Made by a program: the position numbers and the translations under genes
Notes under the pieces: model-generated
Databases searched by the model: none
What the model was told of the DNA's origin: nothing
What the model saw: only the letters and a program-made list of their open reading frames with translations
In this document: one piece after another, positions 11,400 through 24,200 of the stretch
Numbering within the stretch: the first letter of the stretch is position 1
Layout: the number at the start of each line of letters is the position of its first letter
Assembly: GCA_009760855.2 (NCBI GenBank)
Contig: WPIO01000103.1
Coordinates: forward strand, 1,446,001 to 1,477,947
Source: Cristatella mucedo
Taxonomy: Eukaryota > Bryozoa > Phylactolaemata > Cristatellidae
DNA length: 31,947 bases
Reading direction: 5' to 3'

Positions 11400-12240
11400 T
11401 CACAATCAGTATCTAGTTAGGAAGGGAGAGTGACGAAGGGCTTTCGTGTTCGTTCGAGAGTTCGACCGCCAAGCTTTGAGCCTTAGCACCGCAAGCAGCG
11501 TGCCGCCTGAAGCACCTTTCTGATGCTTTCTGGAGCTTGGCTGGTTGATGCAGAAGCAGGAAAGGAGAGTGGAGAGAGGCGTCGATACGCCTCGAAAGCG
11601 CTCGGACGTCGGGCATTTCGTCACGGCGCTCGTCGAACGCACGCATCGCCTCCATCGAACCCCCCATCGCCGCACTGCTCAAGTCAGCCTCAAGAAGTCA
11701 GCCTCGAGAAGCTGCTGGTTCTTCCTATGTGCCCAACGATGTGCAATGTTGCCCTAAGATGTGTGCTCTGCGACGATCTGGGCAGGCCGCTCTACAGCGG
11801 CCCTCAGGCCAAGTTCGGCCGCCCAGAGCGCCTCTGAATCTCGCCCGATAGGACCAATTGAAGCTTGCTCCTGCGTCGTGGGACAGCTGAAGAAGCAGAA
11901 CAGCCGACTGGGAAGCCTGCGCAGCCCATCGGGCACTCCCGTCGCCTGCTCGGCTCTCGTCTGCTTTGTGTCCGTCTTTGCCCCACCGACTTGCACCGGA
12001 GCCGCCGCCTCCTAAGCCGACTGTACGGGCTTCGGTCGCCGAGCTCTCTTTCCGTGCCATTTCGCCGATTATTTTGCTCTACGTCGCTCTGGCTTTCGCT
12101 TCGCGACTAGAGACCCATGTGAGCATGTGGGCGACTAGAGAGCCATGTGGGCGTGGCGCCTCTTGTCTCGCCTCCCAGGCCCGAAATCGGCCTGGCACGT
12201 TCCACTTATCCGAGAAGAACGGGCCGCAGTAGCACGTCTG
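11400..12240. other. GC-rich intergenic patch with overlapping unassigned open frames
   Basis: Clearly GC-richer than its flanks, with open frames on both strands (minus 11725-12060 starts with a true ATG; plus 11523-11837). None resembles a known family and they overlap one another, which high GC alone would produce. A direct repeat GCGACTAGAGA-CCATGTG occurs at 12102-12120 and 12130-12148. It could be an unrecognised promoter/CpG island or an exon. Confidence 0.3.
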
Positions 12241-13708
12241 TTCCGAATGCGCTCACCTAACTAGACGCTGGACTTGGGAGTTCACATCGACCGCCAAAAA
12301 GCTCACGCCTGACTCCGAGCCAACGGAGTTTAGGTAGCCGAACTGAGAAAAGCCGTGTGCCTATTTGTCATGCTTAAGCCAGCGTTTGGCTGGCTATTTG
12401 TTTACGCAAGTCTAGCATACTCAAAAAACTAGCAAGCCCATATCAAACTAAGCTGAACTATGAAAGCTCCTAGTAAACATTTGGTGGCCCTGCAAAGGGC
12501 ACTGAGTAAAGCCGCGTGCCCATCTGTCGTGCTGCTTGCCATCGCTGTTCTCTGAAGAGCCCAGATTTTTTAGCAATTAGGAAATTACACTCGTGCATAA
12601 AAACGCAGTGACCCCAAGCCTACGTGGAATATTTTTTTCAAACTGCCTCTTTTGAGTACCAAAAATGAATTTCGCCTGGAGAGCGATAGAAAATCTGCAG
12701 CAGTGCTCCAGTGCCTCCACCTTGCCAGCAGCCGCCGATTCAGCTATGTGCAGCTTCCATTGTTCCCCTCTGGGCTTCGAAGCCGAGGCTTGTGACCTCG
12801 ACACTTACCAGCAGGGGCGAGCCAAATCTCGCGATCGCTGCGTGAATTAACGTGCAAGCTCATAATTGCCAGCTCGGTGTGACCTGCAGCCATTATGATC
12901 CTCTGGACTGTTATAGGCAATCAGCCAGATGTCCGTGCGGTCTTTAGCAGCGGTTGCAAGCAAAGCAGCTATTGCAAAATAGCGATCGAAGCAGTCTACA
13001 GGTGGACCGGGTGCGACAAAAGAATAATTGCTACGTACTTCAAGTTCAATAGGCTTTTCACACTATCTGCAAAGTAGGATGACCTGGATTACACGGCTGT
13101 AGAAAGCTGAAACGGAGCATTCAGCTCAACACCCACTTGATACCCCACCAGGCGACAGACACTGCTAACGTAGAGTGAGCCTTTCGACCTTCCTACTGGG
13201 TCCTCTGTGAGAACTGCATGGCAGAATGCACTCAAGCGTTTGTCCTACCAAATACAGCCCTAATCTTGAGGGCGCACAAGGAAGTCGGTAACAACTTCCA
13301 ATTTTTCCACAATCTACTTCTTCCAGTTTTTCATTCATACCTTTTAATTGCACTACCATTACGATGTACTGTAAGCATCTCCACAAAGATTCTCATTTTA
13401 ATTAGGCCCTTGCTTTACGAAAGACTTGGTATGCGTGGCAGCTGCTTTGTCAGCTACAGCTTTAGGCCGTAGTGACATCTTGCATAAGCTTTCCAGCAAG
13501 TTATAAGGCATCAAGTACTAATTTGTGATATCGTAAGATTCAACCATCAGCAGTGCTCATTTGAAGTTAGTGAAAACTTTTGTGAAAACATTGTCACTAA
13601 GCAGCTTGTGGAAGATATTGGCAAGAAGGATCTGTCAGAAAATTGTCAGTTGAGATTCACAAGTTCAGCAGGGAACGTTTTTTCAAGCAAAGGCCGACGT
13701 CAGTTAAG
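12241..13708. other. Intergenic between COPG and AF9/ENL, nothing recognised
   Basis: Mixed composition with scattered frames of 60-84 codons (for example 13218-13472 plus) that show no family resemblance. Confidence 0.35.
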
Positions 13709-13882
13709 GTGAGCTGTGATGGCACACCTGGTAAGGCATTTGCTTATTACGACCTCTTTTCCCGAGGTCGTGGGTTCGAATCCTGTAGTGGGCGATCCTT
13801 TATTGCAGCTGCAAGCAGTGGTAATAGCCGTAAAGGCTTTCTGGCGCTATACAAAATAGGCTGTTAAATCAGCTAGTATTTA
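13709..13882 (+). mobile_element. tRNA-derived SINE, family A, copy 3 (downstream of COPG)
   Basis: Head GTGAGCTGTGATGGCACACC, B box GGTTCGAATCC (13772-13782, perfect), body and 3' end ...GGCTGTTAAATCAGCTAGTATTT. It lies about 100 bases beyond the candidate COPG poly(A) signal and is antisense to COPG. Confidence 0.87.
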
Positions 13883-13987
13883 AGACCCTTCCGCTAAGAG
13901 ATGCCAGACAGCTGAAGGGGGTGCCCAGTCAAGAAAAAGCAAGCCAAATGCATTCATTCTCACCGACAAGAGACTTGCCGACGATCT

Positions 13988-13993
13988 TTTAAT
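13988..13993 (-). promoter_or_regulatory. Candidate COPG polyadenylation signal (ATTAAA)
   Basis: ATTAAA on the minus strand, about 130 bases after the COPG stop. It is the first good hexamer downstream. A second candidate, AATAAA at 13798-13803 (minus), lies inside an adjacent SINE and could serve as an alternative 3' end. Only the hexamers are seen; use is inferred. Confidence 0.4.
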
Positions 13994-14123
13994 AGCCATA
14001 TGAACCGACGAATAGACGGCATGCCGTCTGTGATATACAAACTCCCACGCAAGCTAACAGGAAAGAACTGCAGGCAGGTCATGCGACGTGACTTGGCCTC
14101 GAACAGTTCCACAAAGTTAACGA

Positions 14124-14359
14124 TCAGCCAATGGCTGAAGCAATGACTTCTGATACTGTGGCATCGGCGCTTCGGACGGTGAGCTCCATCGTCACGCCAC
14201 TGCCTTCCGACAGAGCCATCTTCGCTCGCACGAGGGACTTGACGCCGCCGCGGTACACGCCAGCCAGGAACAGCACGTGACTGCTCTTGTCTTCCGGAAC
14301 TTTGTCCGACCTCTCGCACGGCTGCATGCCCAGGAACTGTGTCACCGTCTTCACAGCTT
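14124..14359 (-). CDS. COPG: COPG coding exon 16 (residues 816-893 and stop)
   Basis: The terminal coding exon; acceptor CTTTGTAG, stop TGA at 14126-14124. It encodes [27 protein letters not shown] and a final VIASAIG, the expected platform subdomain of the appendage and the usual C-terminus length. Confidence 0.96.
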
Positions 14360-17300
14360 CTACAAAGACCAGCACAAGCGCGCTCACACCAATGGGCAGC
14401 GAACGATCACGGGACGCCGGGTGTGCAGTCCGGGAGCAGTGAAAAAGGTACAAACGAGGCCAGGCCCAAACGAGCGATACGCACATTCAGTGTTCAGAGT
14501 TAAAAGTCAGCGAACAACACGAGGAGTAAAGTGCAAAGAGCAACTACCGTCTAGCGTCTTCTGCTGCGACAGGGCAAAAGTGTCGGCGAGCTCGTTGGCC
14601 GGGCCCAGCTCCTCCCAAGCGGCGCCGAAGTTGGCAAGCGGCGTGCGCTGCACGTGGTCAGCGACGACGACGTCGACGTCCTCGAGCGCGTACTCATCCT
14701 CATAGCCGTCCTCGTCGGCAACGCCCGTCTCGGGATCGCAGTCCTTGACCGTGTATTTCAGAGTGCACGAGAAGGTGCCCGTCACTGTTGAGTGGTAAAA
14801 GAAAAGTTAAAGGGCTCGAAAAACGGCACTCCTCTGCTCACGGCTGGCATTGCAATCGCTGGCTGTACGACTGAGGTGTGGGTAGCGCTGGCTTGCGGCC
14901 AGTGGACTGGAGAGGTGAGGTGAAGGTGTGCACTCACACGCACATGTACGCACACGCGCGCACGCACACACACGTTTGCACAGATTCATACAGGTACACA
15001 AACACACGTGGAGGTGAGTGCACATACAGAACCACATGGACACACACAATTCACCTTGTGACGAATCTTCCGGCAGCTTGATAACAGTATAGGTTGTTGA
15101 AGGGACATTGCAAGTCAGAGACGTTGCCGGTAGCGTTTGCATGACCTCAAAGCTGCTGTCGCTGGCGTCGACCTGCACCCGGACGTTCTCGAGGACTTGA
15201 TCATTCAGGGTGTTGATGCAGTCAAACTATAACGCCACAGATGAAGAGAATAGCAAGAGCAGGCAGCAGCCGTGGAAGCAGGCAAACACATCCGCCATGC
15301 GGGAGAAGTCACGTGACAAATCACGCGACACAGCGATGAAGATGAGCTTGGCTTAGCGGCCAAGGCAGCTGAAGCAGCAGTACCTGTAGCACAAGATGCC
15401 GAGGGAACATGTGCTTAACGCATCGCACCACGTATTCAGTCTCAGGCTCCGTCAGCTCGACGGCAGCTGACGACTTGAACACGGTGCCCAGCTTGGCCAG
15501 CTGAGGCACGGCGGAGAGCAGCTTGACGTACAGGTCCTGAGCACTGCTGTTGGCCCCCACCCCTGCCGCTTTGTCGGCAGCCGAGCCAGCGCTGGGTGCA
15601 GCGGTGCTGGCGGCAGCGTGCGCCGGTCCAGTCGGGCGAGCCGTCGCTGCTTTCTGCTCGGCAAGAGGCACTGTCGCCAGCGGCACCGTCTTCATGTCGA
15701 AAGGCGCGTCGGTCGGCTCGAGCGTGTAGTTGTGCAGCGACCGCTCGAGGCCCACCACGGACACCTGCAAGCCTGCAACCAAGGCCCCCTGCACCGATCA
15801 ATCGCCAGGCCCCAGGCAGCGCACGATCGTATGCTTGGCAGCCTGTGTGGCCGGAAGAGGTATAGCAAAGAATCCTGGGACAGATTAGTTATTTTTTCCT
15901 TAGGTCACCAGGCGATGCCGGCTAAAAATTGCATCGTGCAAATGCAGTTTTAGCCAATGTGACCAATCAATAAAAAAGTTAATGCAAATCAAGATCGATT
16001 CACACAATACGAATAGCTGATCCAACAGCCACCTTTTTATAGCAGCAGTCGTGCCTTGAGTATTACCACCGCTTGCAGTAGGCAATAAAGGATCGCCCAC
16101 TGAAGGATTCGAACCCACGACCGAGCATCTTTTCTTGGGTTATCACGGCCCACAAGAGTGCCTAGGCAGCCGAATGCAGGGTTCGTGTAAAGCCACACAC
16201 AAATGACGACTGGAAACTGCTGAACCGCCCCCGAAAAAACAAGCTAGCTGTTAATTAACATAGAGCGGCGCCACGCCAGATAACACAGCTCAATCCTGCT
16301 ACCAATTCCTATCGTGCAGAACAGGAATCTGGATAGCTTAAACCAAGCTAAAATGCCAAGTGCAGCCAGTCAGTCACACGGGCTAAAAAGTAAAGTAGAA
16401 GACTTCACTGGATTGGGATAATGCGATTGAAACTGACACGCTCATTAACGAGGAATGAGAGCTTTAGCCATTGGCCCAAAGCAAACAGTACTGACGCAGT
16501 ATGCTCGACGCCAGCACACGCATCACTGCTATCTTGATATCCAGGGTCGAACTTTTAGGCAAACATTGTGCACTTGAAAATGACAGCTGAACACACGCAG
16601 GCTCTGAGAAACCGACGACATTCGACTGACTTCTAAGATTTTTTTGTTATAGCAAGAACAGCTGCTATTGCGACTCACTATCCGTAGCACGACGGACGGT
16701 AATCAACAGCGAGTTGAACGGTCCGAGCTGAATTACCCGGTCAAGAGAGCTCGCTCTGGAGTCTGCACATATAGGCGAGAGCAGGCTTGAGCAAAGGCAG
16801 CTTTTTCGAGAAGCAGAGCGACAGGCACACGAGGGCGGGTCCGATGCCACGGGGGGGGGGGCTTAGCGTACCATTGATGACGTAGTGCGAGTTCAGTGCA
16901 GCCTGTCTTTGCTGCAGCACGTTCAGATAGAACGTGGCTCGGTCGCGGACCTCGTCGTCCGAGTCCAGGCAGCACCTGTGGCGAATCGGATGAAGAGAGA
17001 GCGGCGGCAGCCGTGAGAGATATCTCGATAAGAGACGGTGTCGGAGACTGCTGCTGCCGCTGCTGCATCGCGATGCTGCCAGATGCGATGGCACTCTTGG
17101 TGCGAGCGCCAGCTACCACTTCGCTCCGTGCTCGCTCCCTAGAGCCAGAGCAGTGGGCGGGGGCAATGGGGGCGGATTACCTGCTCAGCAGCACAAGTAC
17201 GCTGGGCAGCAAGTCATCGCACGTCGCTCCAAACTTGGCCAACGCAGTCACGGCAGCGGCACGCACGGGCGCCGCCTCGAGGATGACGCGGTTGTAGATG

Positions 17301-20300
17301 TAGCGTATGTACTTGGACGGCGAGGCGGAGCCTCGCGGCGCCTCGCGGCCCAGCAGGTGCAGGACGCGCGTGGCGAGGACCGTGTGCTCGCAGTCCTCGA
17401 TGAACTCACACAAGTGAGTGAGTCCCGCCTCGCGAGCCTCAGAGTTCTCCTCGACGATGGCGATGATCGTGTCGACAATGGAGCGCTTGTACTCGAAGCC
17501 GCCGTCCTCGCGCAGCATCGACGACAGGAAGCCCATCAAGACGGCATGTTTGCGAGGGTATTTCATGCACAGCGATCTAAAAAGAAAAATAGTGGGGGGA
17601 CGGGAGCCAGGTCAGTCGCGAAGAACGCACTTCGAGCAACTGACGACGGCAGCATTGTGCCACAGGGAGCGATGCACTGATGCAGCCTCACCGAATGGCC
17701 TCGATTGCAACAATCTTGAATTCATCGGTAATTTCGGACATGAACGTTGAGATCTGCTTCATCAACCTCTCAACACTACCTTCGTTGCCGGTCTAAAGGA
17801 AAGCAAGAAAAGTGGCAGTCGTCGAGCAATTGTGTAGCCTGACAACAACTCTCACACAGGACGTTAGAAAGAAGCACTCACCTTCAGAAGCGTTGTTATA
17901 GCAAGCGTGGCAATGCTTCGGTTAGTGTCAGTGATGAGGTTCTCGAGGTCGATGTTGCAAGCTGTGACAGCGGTCGGATGCTTCATGGCTACCTACAAGA
18001 TATGCGTGCTGTAAAGCTAACAGCAGCCGAGGTTTGCGGCCATCTTGCCTTGATGGAGTCTGATGGCTCACACAAGCAGCAGCAGCAACGGCACCAGCAG
18101 CGGCAATGGCCGACGCACCAGCAGCAGCAAATGCAAGGGACAAAACAAAAGAAGGCGTATATACTTCTGCAAACGCCCTGCAAGCAGCCATACTTTATTC
18201 AGAGTCTTAACGGCAGCGAAGCGAAGCGCCGGCTTCGGAGAGCTGCAGAACAGCTGCAGCACGGAGACGGCTGGCATAAGCTCCTTGGCGGTGGTGGTCT
18301 TCAAATTGACGATGGCATGAGCAGCTTCGTACAAGACGATGTCGCTCTTGTGCCGCAGGCAGCTCTCAATGAAATCGAAGTGCGCACTGCCCTGCGCCGA
18401 TCTGCAAGCCACGAGATCATTAGGTGTAGCCAGCACCGCGGCAAATTCAACTAATAGTGAGTGCATGACGTAGACGGGATGGCAGCGGACATAACTACTG
18501 CAGTCGCATAAGGGGGCAGAAACAGCAGAAAATTGCTTTCACACACACTGCCTCTGATAAGCATTCTTACCCCGGTGCCTCTTCGTCAATCAGCTTGGCA
18601 GCAATACGGATCTGCAAACAGTACAGTCAAGTTACAACAAGCAACAGACACGACCTATAAGCAGATTAACACTTAGAAGCACTTACTCAGGCGACATAAG
18701 GAACTTTACTATGCCCAATCAAAGTCTGCTCGTCGATCAGAGAAGTGCACAACACCCCCACAGATCTCATCTCTAAATTGAAGTTCGTGGGGTAAAAGTG
18801 AATGCTACTGCAGGCAGATCACGTCCCGTATGCAGTCAGCTATGCCATCACAAATATGCTTGATGCAGCACTACGAATAGAACAAAGAACCTTCGCACTG
18901 CGCTCTTTTTTTTGAGTAAGCTTAACATGAGTATCTACCCCGCCAATGAGAGTAAACAGCACTCCGGCCCGGGGAGCCTGATACTAAAGCAACGCTTCAG
19001 ACCTGGCAGTTTCAGACACAGCACTAACCACACGTACAAGAAAAGGCTGCCCTCACCCTGAGGAACATTTTTTTGTTTTGACAGATTACGGATATAGGAG
19101 CGGTCTTTGTTAGCTAGCACACACACTTGCACATGCACGCTTAGTGCTTAGTTAACAGCTTGAAAGGCAAGTAGTGTCCACCCCAGTTGAGCTGCTGAAA
19201 ATACGCTACACGATCACAACCAGTTCACAAAATGCAGGCGGTCGACAGAACTTTAATCCGGATTTACAAAGCGGCTTAGAGCTGCTGATGCCGTCGAGTC
19301 ACCGTCACTGCGGAGCACTACCTGGAGGACCTAGCGAGGATATGGAAGAGTGAAGGTAAAACCTCTACAGCAGGAGTGAGAAAACTTCCATCCCTCCACA
19401 TCGAGTAGACATCCACTGAGAGGTGAGACGCATCAAGGGGCATTGGCACGCCTTTTCTCCCCTCTTCAGCAGTGGAGTGAGATAACGTCTGCTGACTGTC
19501 AAATAGGCACCGAAAGCCGTTGAGGCTTTGCGAACACCATAGACGACTCTCCACTGTAATACCGGCTTGGCCTTTGCTGAGTCAGAGACGAAGGTGCACA
19601 CACATACAAGCATCTACGTCCAGCGGTGCAGTGGCAGCTGAGGACGAACCGACCAAAGTCGGTAGCAGACAGCCCAAGGCTAAACCAACGGGCCCACCCA
19701 GCGCAGCAGCTGGCCAGTTGCGCTCACTGGGAAGGCAGCCGTCAGAGGAGTCTAGCTGGCTACCTGGTTTGGCCCGGTGGCTAAGGTGCTCGCCCCCCGA
19801 CCCAAGTCTGGCGAAGGTCATGGGCTCGAGCCACATGTGATGTGCCTGAATAGAGAGTTCTCTTTGGGCACTATGCAAATGAATTGTGTTTGTATTACCT
19901 ACCGACGGCAGCACGGTCTGCGAATGTCTCGCATCGATCAGTGCAGAGGCCTCGAGCCGCCGAGAGCTCGGCTACCGGCAGCAAAAGAACGCCGGCACAC
20001 CGCGCGCCACTCACCAGCAGGCAATACGCGTACGGCGACTTGAGGCCCTGGCGCGTGAACTTCTGCACGACCTTCGTCACCCCCAGCTTGTCGTGCTTGC
20101 GGATGTAATACAGGACGCCAAGTGCATGATACTGCACCATGACGTTGTCGCTGTTGACCGCCTCCTGGGCTTCATTCAGCCACCTCTTCACCATGTCCAA
20201 GCTGCCGGTGCACAGGTGCTACGGTGAGATGGAGCAATGTGCACCCAACGGGTACAACATGCGCATGCAAAGACAAGGGGGTGGGGCGACGAGGGGGTGG

Positions 20301-21199
20301 GGCAGCAAAGGAGCTGCAAGCCACGAGCAACCGCCAGAGCGAGCTTACAAAAGACGATGTGAGAGCAGCCGACGCCACGGGTGCAGACTTGTCCACTATG
20401 GCCTGCTTCATGTAACGCTCAACACTCTGAAGCATGCTGCCCTGCAGTGGGAGGAAGTCGCATGGCTTACAGCTGACGCGCGTACCGGGCCACACGGCGC
20501 TGTACCGGCGTCAGCTGCGTGCTTGGCACGGCACACAGCGCCCCTTCTCCAGCGGCGGCGGCAAGCTTACATCGGTAATTCTGAAAAGCGCTCGAATCGC
20601 CGGGCCTCTGAATTGATCCTCCTGGAACGACAGAACACCAGGGGCTACTAAGCAACAAGGTAACGCGCTTCACTTATGAGTGCGAGCAGCACGGCGGCAC
20701 TAGGAACATGCTTCCAACTAAAGGTGCGCAACTGCTGCTCTTCTGGCTGCCGAGCAGGCAAAGCCCCCATTTGAGCCTGGTCCGACAAACGCACCTTTCC
20801 GGTCATATCCTTCGTCAGGCTGCTGGTGACGATGATGACGTCATCGGCAATTTTTGCCATTTCTTTAATGCACAGGTACACCAAGCGACGAAGCGTTACC
20901 TAAAAGACAGCAGCAGTGATAATAGCACCCATAGATTATCTTGCAAGACAAAAATTGCCTCACACTGACAAACGTGCTAGCCAAAATACATGGCTTCGAG
21001 AGGCCTTGCTTGCTCCCCCCCCCCATCCGCCAGAACTTCAGCTGGGTATCGCCTCTGCGGTTCCAATTTTCAAAACGTGTGTGGCTGTTGAGCTTTGACC
21101 GCACAACAAAGTTCAGTCAGCAATCATTGCGGCTAATTTTTCTCGGGAGTACCCAAAATGTCTTTAATACCATTCACACACGTGGCGCACGCGCGCGCT

Positions 21200-21247
<48 letters not shown>

Positions 21248-24200
21248 CTGATATGGCCGTCGAGTGAAGGCCACTTTGGAAAAAGACATCCAGATTTCAC
21301 GAGATGCAATAGATATGCTTGCCGAGTCTATTTTAAAGGTAAGGCTTTCCATTTTCTTAGTAACACTTGGTTTGCCCACGACTAGCGTGCTCATTTCTAT
21401 CGTCATTCTGTTCAAAAAAAGTTCGATGCCATCCAAATGCGAATGCCAGTAATGTAAGCTGCAAGAGTGTCAAGACAGTTTGCCGTGCTAGAAACCAGAT
21501 AGGGATCAGAACGCAGGTACACCCAATTGGTTCTACTGCACGCCAAAATAGGGTCTTCAAAAATTCCAATTAAATCATGCACAGCGAGGCTCAATCACCG
21601 GTGGCACACTAGGTAAGGCGGTTGCTTTCACGGCCTCGGTCCCGAGGTCGTGGGTTCGATTCCTGCGGTGGCGATCCTTTATCACCACTGCAAGCGGTGG
21701 TGATAGCCGTAAAGGCTCTTCTGTCGCTATACAAAAGAGGCTGTTTAATCAGCTAGGATTTATTTATTCATTTATTTATCACATAGCCGTTGACGATACA
21801 ATTAATTCGACATTGCTGAGATAAATTCGGTGACTGTTGCCATTGGCCTCGGCGATCAGTATCAGCAGCACGTTCTAAGTGAAAAAACAAGGACTACTAA
21901 AGAGTTTCCAGATTCCTACCTGTGCAGATGAACAAACAACTTGTGGCAACAGATAACGGATGCAGCTCTATTGCTATCCAAGCTGCTACCTCATCAGCTT
22001 CCTGCTTCAATTGGCAAGTTTGTATGCATGCTGTGCTGTGGCACCATTATGGGTGACTCAGTTGTACAGACATGCTGACCCCATTACACACGTTTGTCAT
22101 CAGCACCAAAATGTATCCACCCAACACAAACAAGTACAATTTCAGCTAAGTGGGTAAGCGATTAGCCTGTCCCTGGAATAGGCAAGGAATCTCAAAATGG
22201 CTAGCTAGCAAGGTGCTTTAATGTTGTATTTACCAATAAGGAATATCATAACGAAAAACATAAAAGCAGAAGCTTCTGCGCTGCAGATCGTGAAACTGTA
22301 ATTCCTATCCTGGTGTCGACTCGTCAACATACTTTCCAGTCTGCATTCAGTCTGCTACTTCCATGCTCCTTACTTATTTGACTGCCCTCGTGACTCAGTC
22401 ATGCTCTAAACTTTTGTTTGCATAACACGAAGTCTGTTGGCTACAGCATGCATGCCAATAGTCGCTTAGGATTTGAGTATGCTACATAATGCTTTCGACT
22501 GCTATTGTAAAACTTTCTACCCCACCAATAGCAAAGGCTGTGCATTTACACACGCGAACTTCACTCCTGCTTGCAAGTCGAGCAGACAGCACACACGGAT
22601 GTGAATGACGCAGTCGCACGCACACCAATACCGTGCGCAAAGGCAAAAACGAACGAGACACGCCCACTCCCCATCCCAGCCAACGTTTATCCCCCTCGGT
22701 ATAAGTAACTTCACTGACCTCTTTGGATTGGAACAACTTCGTCATAGCAAAGAAAGTCTCGGTGGCTTCGGTGGCTCCCAGGTGTTCGCCTTGACTGAGC
22801 AGGTAGAGGACCTTGGTCAATATTAGCTGACATTTCCTGTTGTTCAAAGGAGAAGCATTGAACACACTCCTGGCCTCTTGCAGCACCGATGTCTTGTCCA
22901 GGCGGTCGAAGGGATTCCCTGGAATAGCCAAAGGCAAAAACATTAGTCCGTCGCCCGACTGCGCTGACACTAGAAGCAAACTGATGCGGGCACGCTCGCA
23001 GCACAAACAAACGGATGGCTACTTGGAACAGGCTCACAGAACAAATGGACGAACGGCGGCATAATACAAATAGGATTTCGCAAGGCTCAACTGACAGCAC
23101 GATATTCGCAGTGCTCACATTTCACTACCCAGGCCATTTGTGGGTTCTTTGGAGAATTTCGCGTTGATCACTGCTCCCATCACTGACCCCGGAATCCTAG
23201 GATCCTAGACTCCGATAGCCATTAAATTCATTAGACGACCACACCAGCTCCAAAGTCAAGTCTGCCTACTTTCAGCTACATAACATGGCTAAAATTCGAG
23301 CTGGTTTAAACAGGTACACCACATCTAAACAGGTCCACAAGTGCCCACGGCTACTCATTTTTATCTCTTTGGCAGAGCCGAACAGCACGCAGCTGCAGTT
23401 TTAGCACAGCACGTTGACGTGCAGCAGGCACCTGCTGATGCTGGCCAGACCTGTTGCATGCTTACATGCTGCCGAGCGTTGGTTGATGTCACTTGGGTTA
23501 AGAAAGTGTCTCTGACTGGCCAAGAACTTGGTATATTGCCGTTCGGCGATATTCAGTTCTTATAAGTCTGTCAGCAGGTACCAGAGAGTTATCAGGACTG
23601 CCCGGCAGTTCAGTCCAACGAATGCCTTGCTGCTGGGTGGGTCTGACTGCTTTTCGAGCTTGCAGTTTAGCGTGCAGTAGTCAGAATGCAGTGTGGCTCG
23701 AAACTGCTGCTGATGCCGGTGTTTCGGTCTCTCTGCAGCATGCTTGACGCTGCTGAGTTACAGACAGCGATAGTGTTTAACTCTGCTGGAAATGCTCGAC
23801 TCCTAGTTTCAACTCGGCTCACCACGGTAACTCAGCTGCACGAGTTCATTGCGCTTTTTTCGACAGCTATTCCTTGCGATGCATGTCGTGCACACATTCG
23901 TTGCTCCCCGAGTGGAGCATGGTCCAGGTCACGGCGGCATCGCAATCGTCAGCCTGCAGCTATAACTAGTACCACAGATGTACGGCTGCTGTCGCTGTCC
24001 AGCTAGACTGGTTTTTCCATACTCTCAGTTGCGACATCCTGTCTTGACTTATGTAACTCACTGCTTGCTCGTCTACCGGCCTGTGCAATCAGGCGCTTAC
24101 AGCTGGTGCAAAACTCTGCAGCCAGGCTTGTCTGTCATGGGCATCGCAGTCGCCACATTACACCACTTCTCTCCAACCGGCACTGACTCACAGTCAAGCA

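Noticed and set aside
11406-12232. Several open frames of 80-111 codons on both strands in GC-rich DNA
   Set aside because: They overlap each other, lack recognisable domains and are expected from high GC. Kept only as an unassigned GC-rich patch.
17153-17680. Plus-strand 175-codon open frame
   Set aside because: It is the antisense shadow of COPG exon 11 and its flanking introns; the minus-strand reading is unambiguous gamma-COP.
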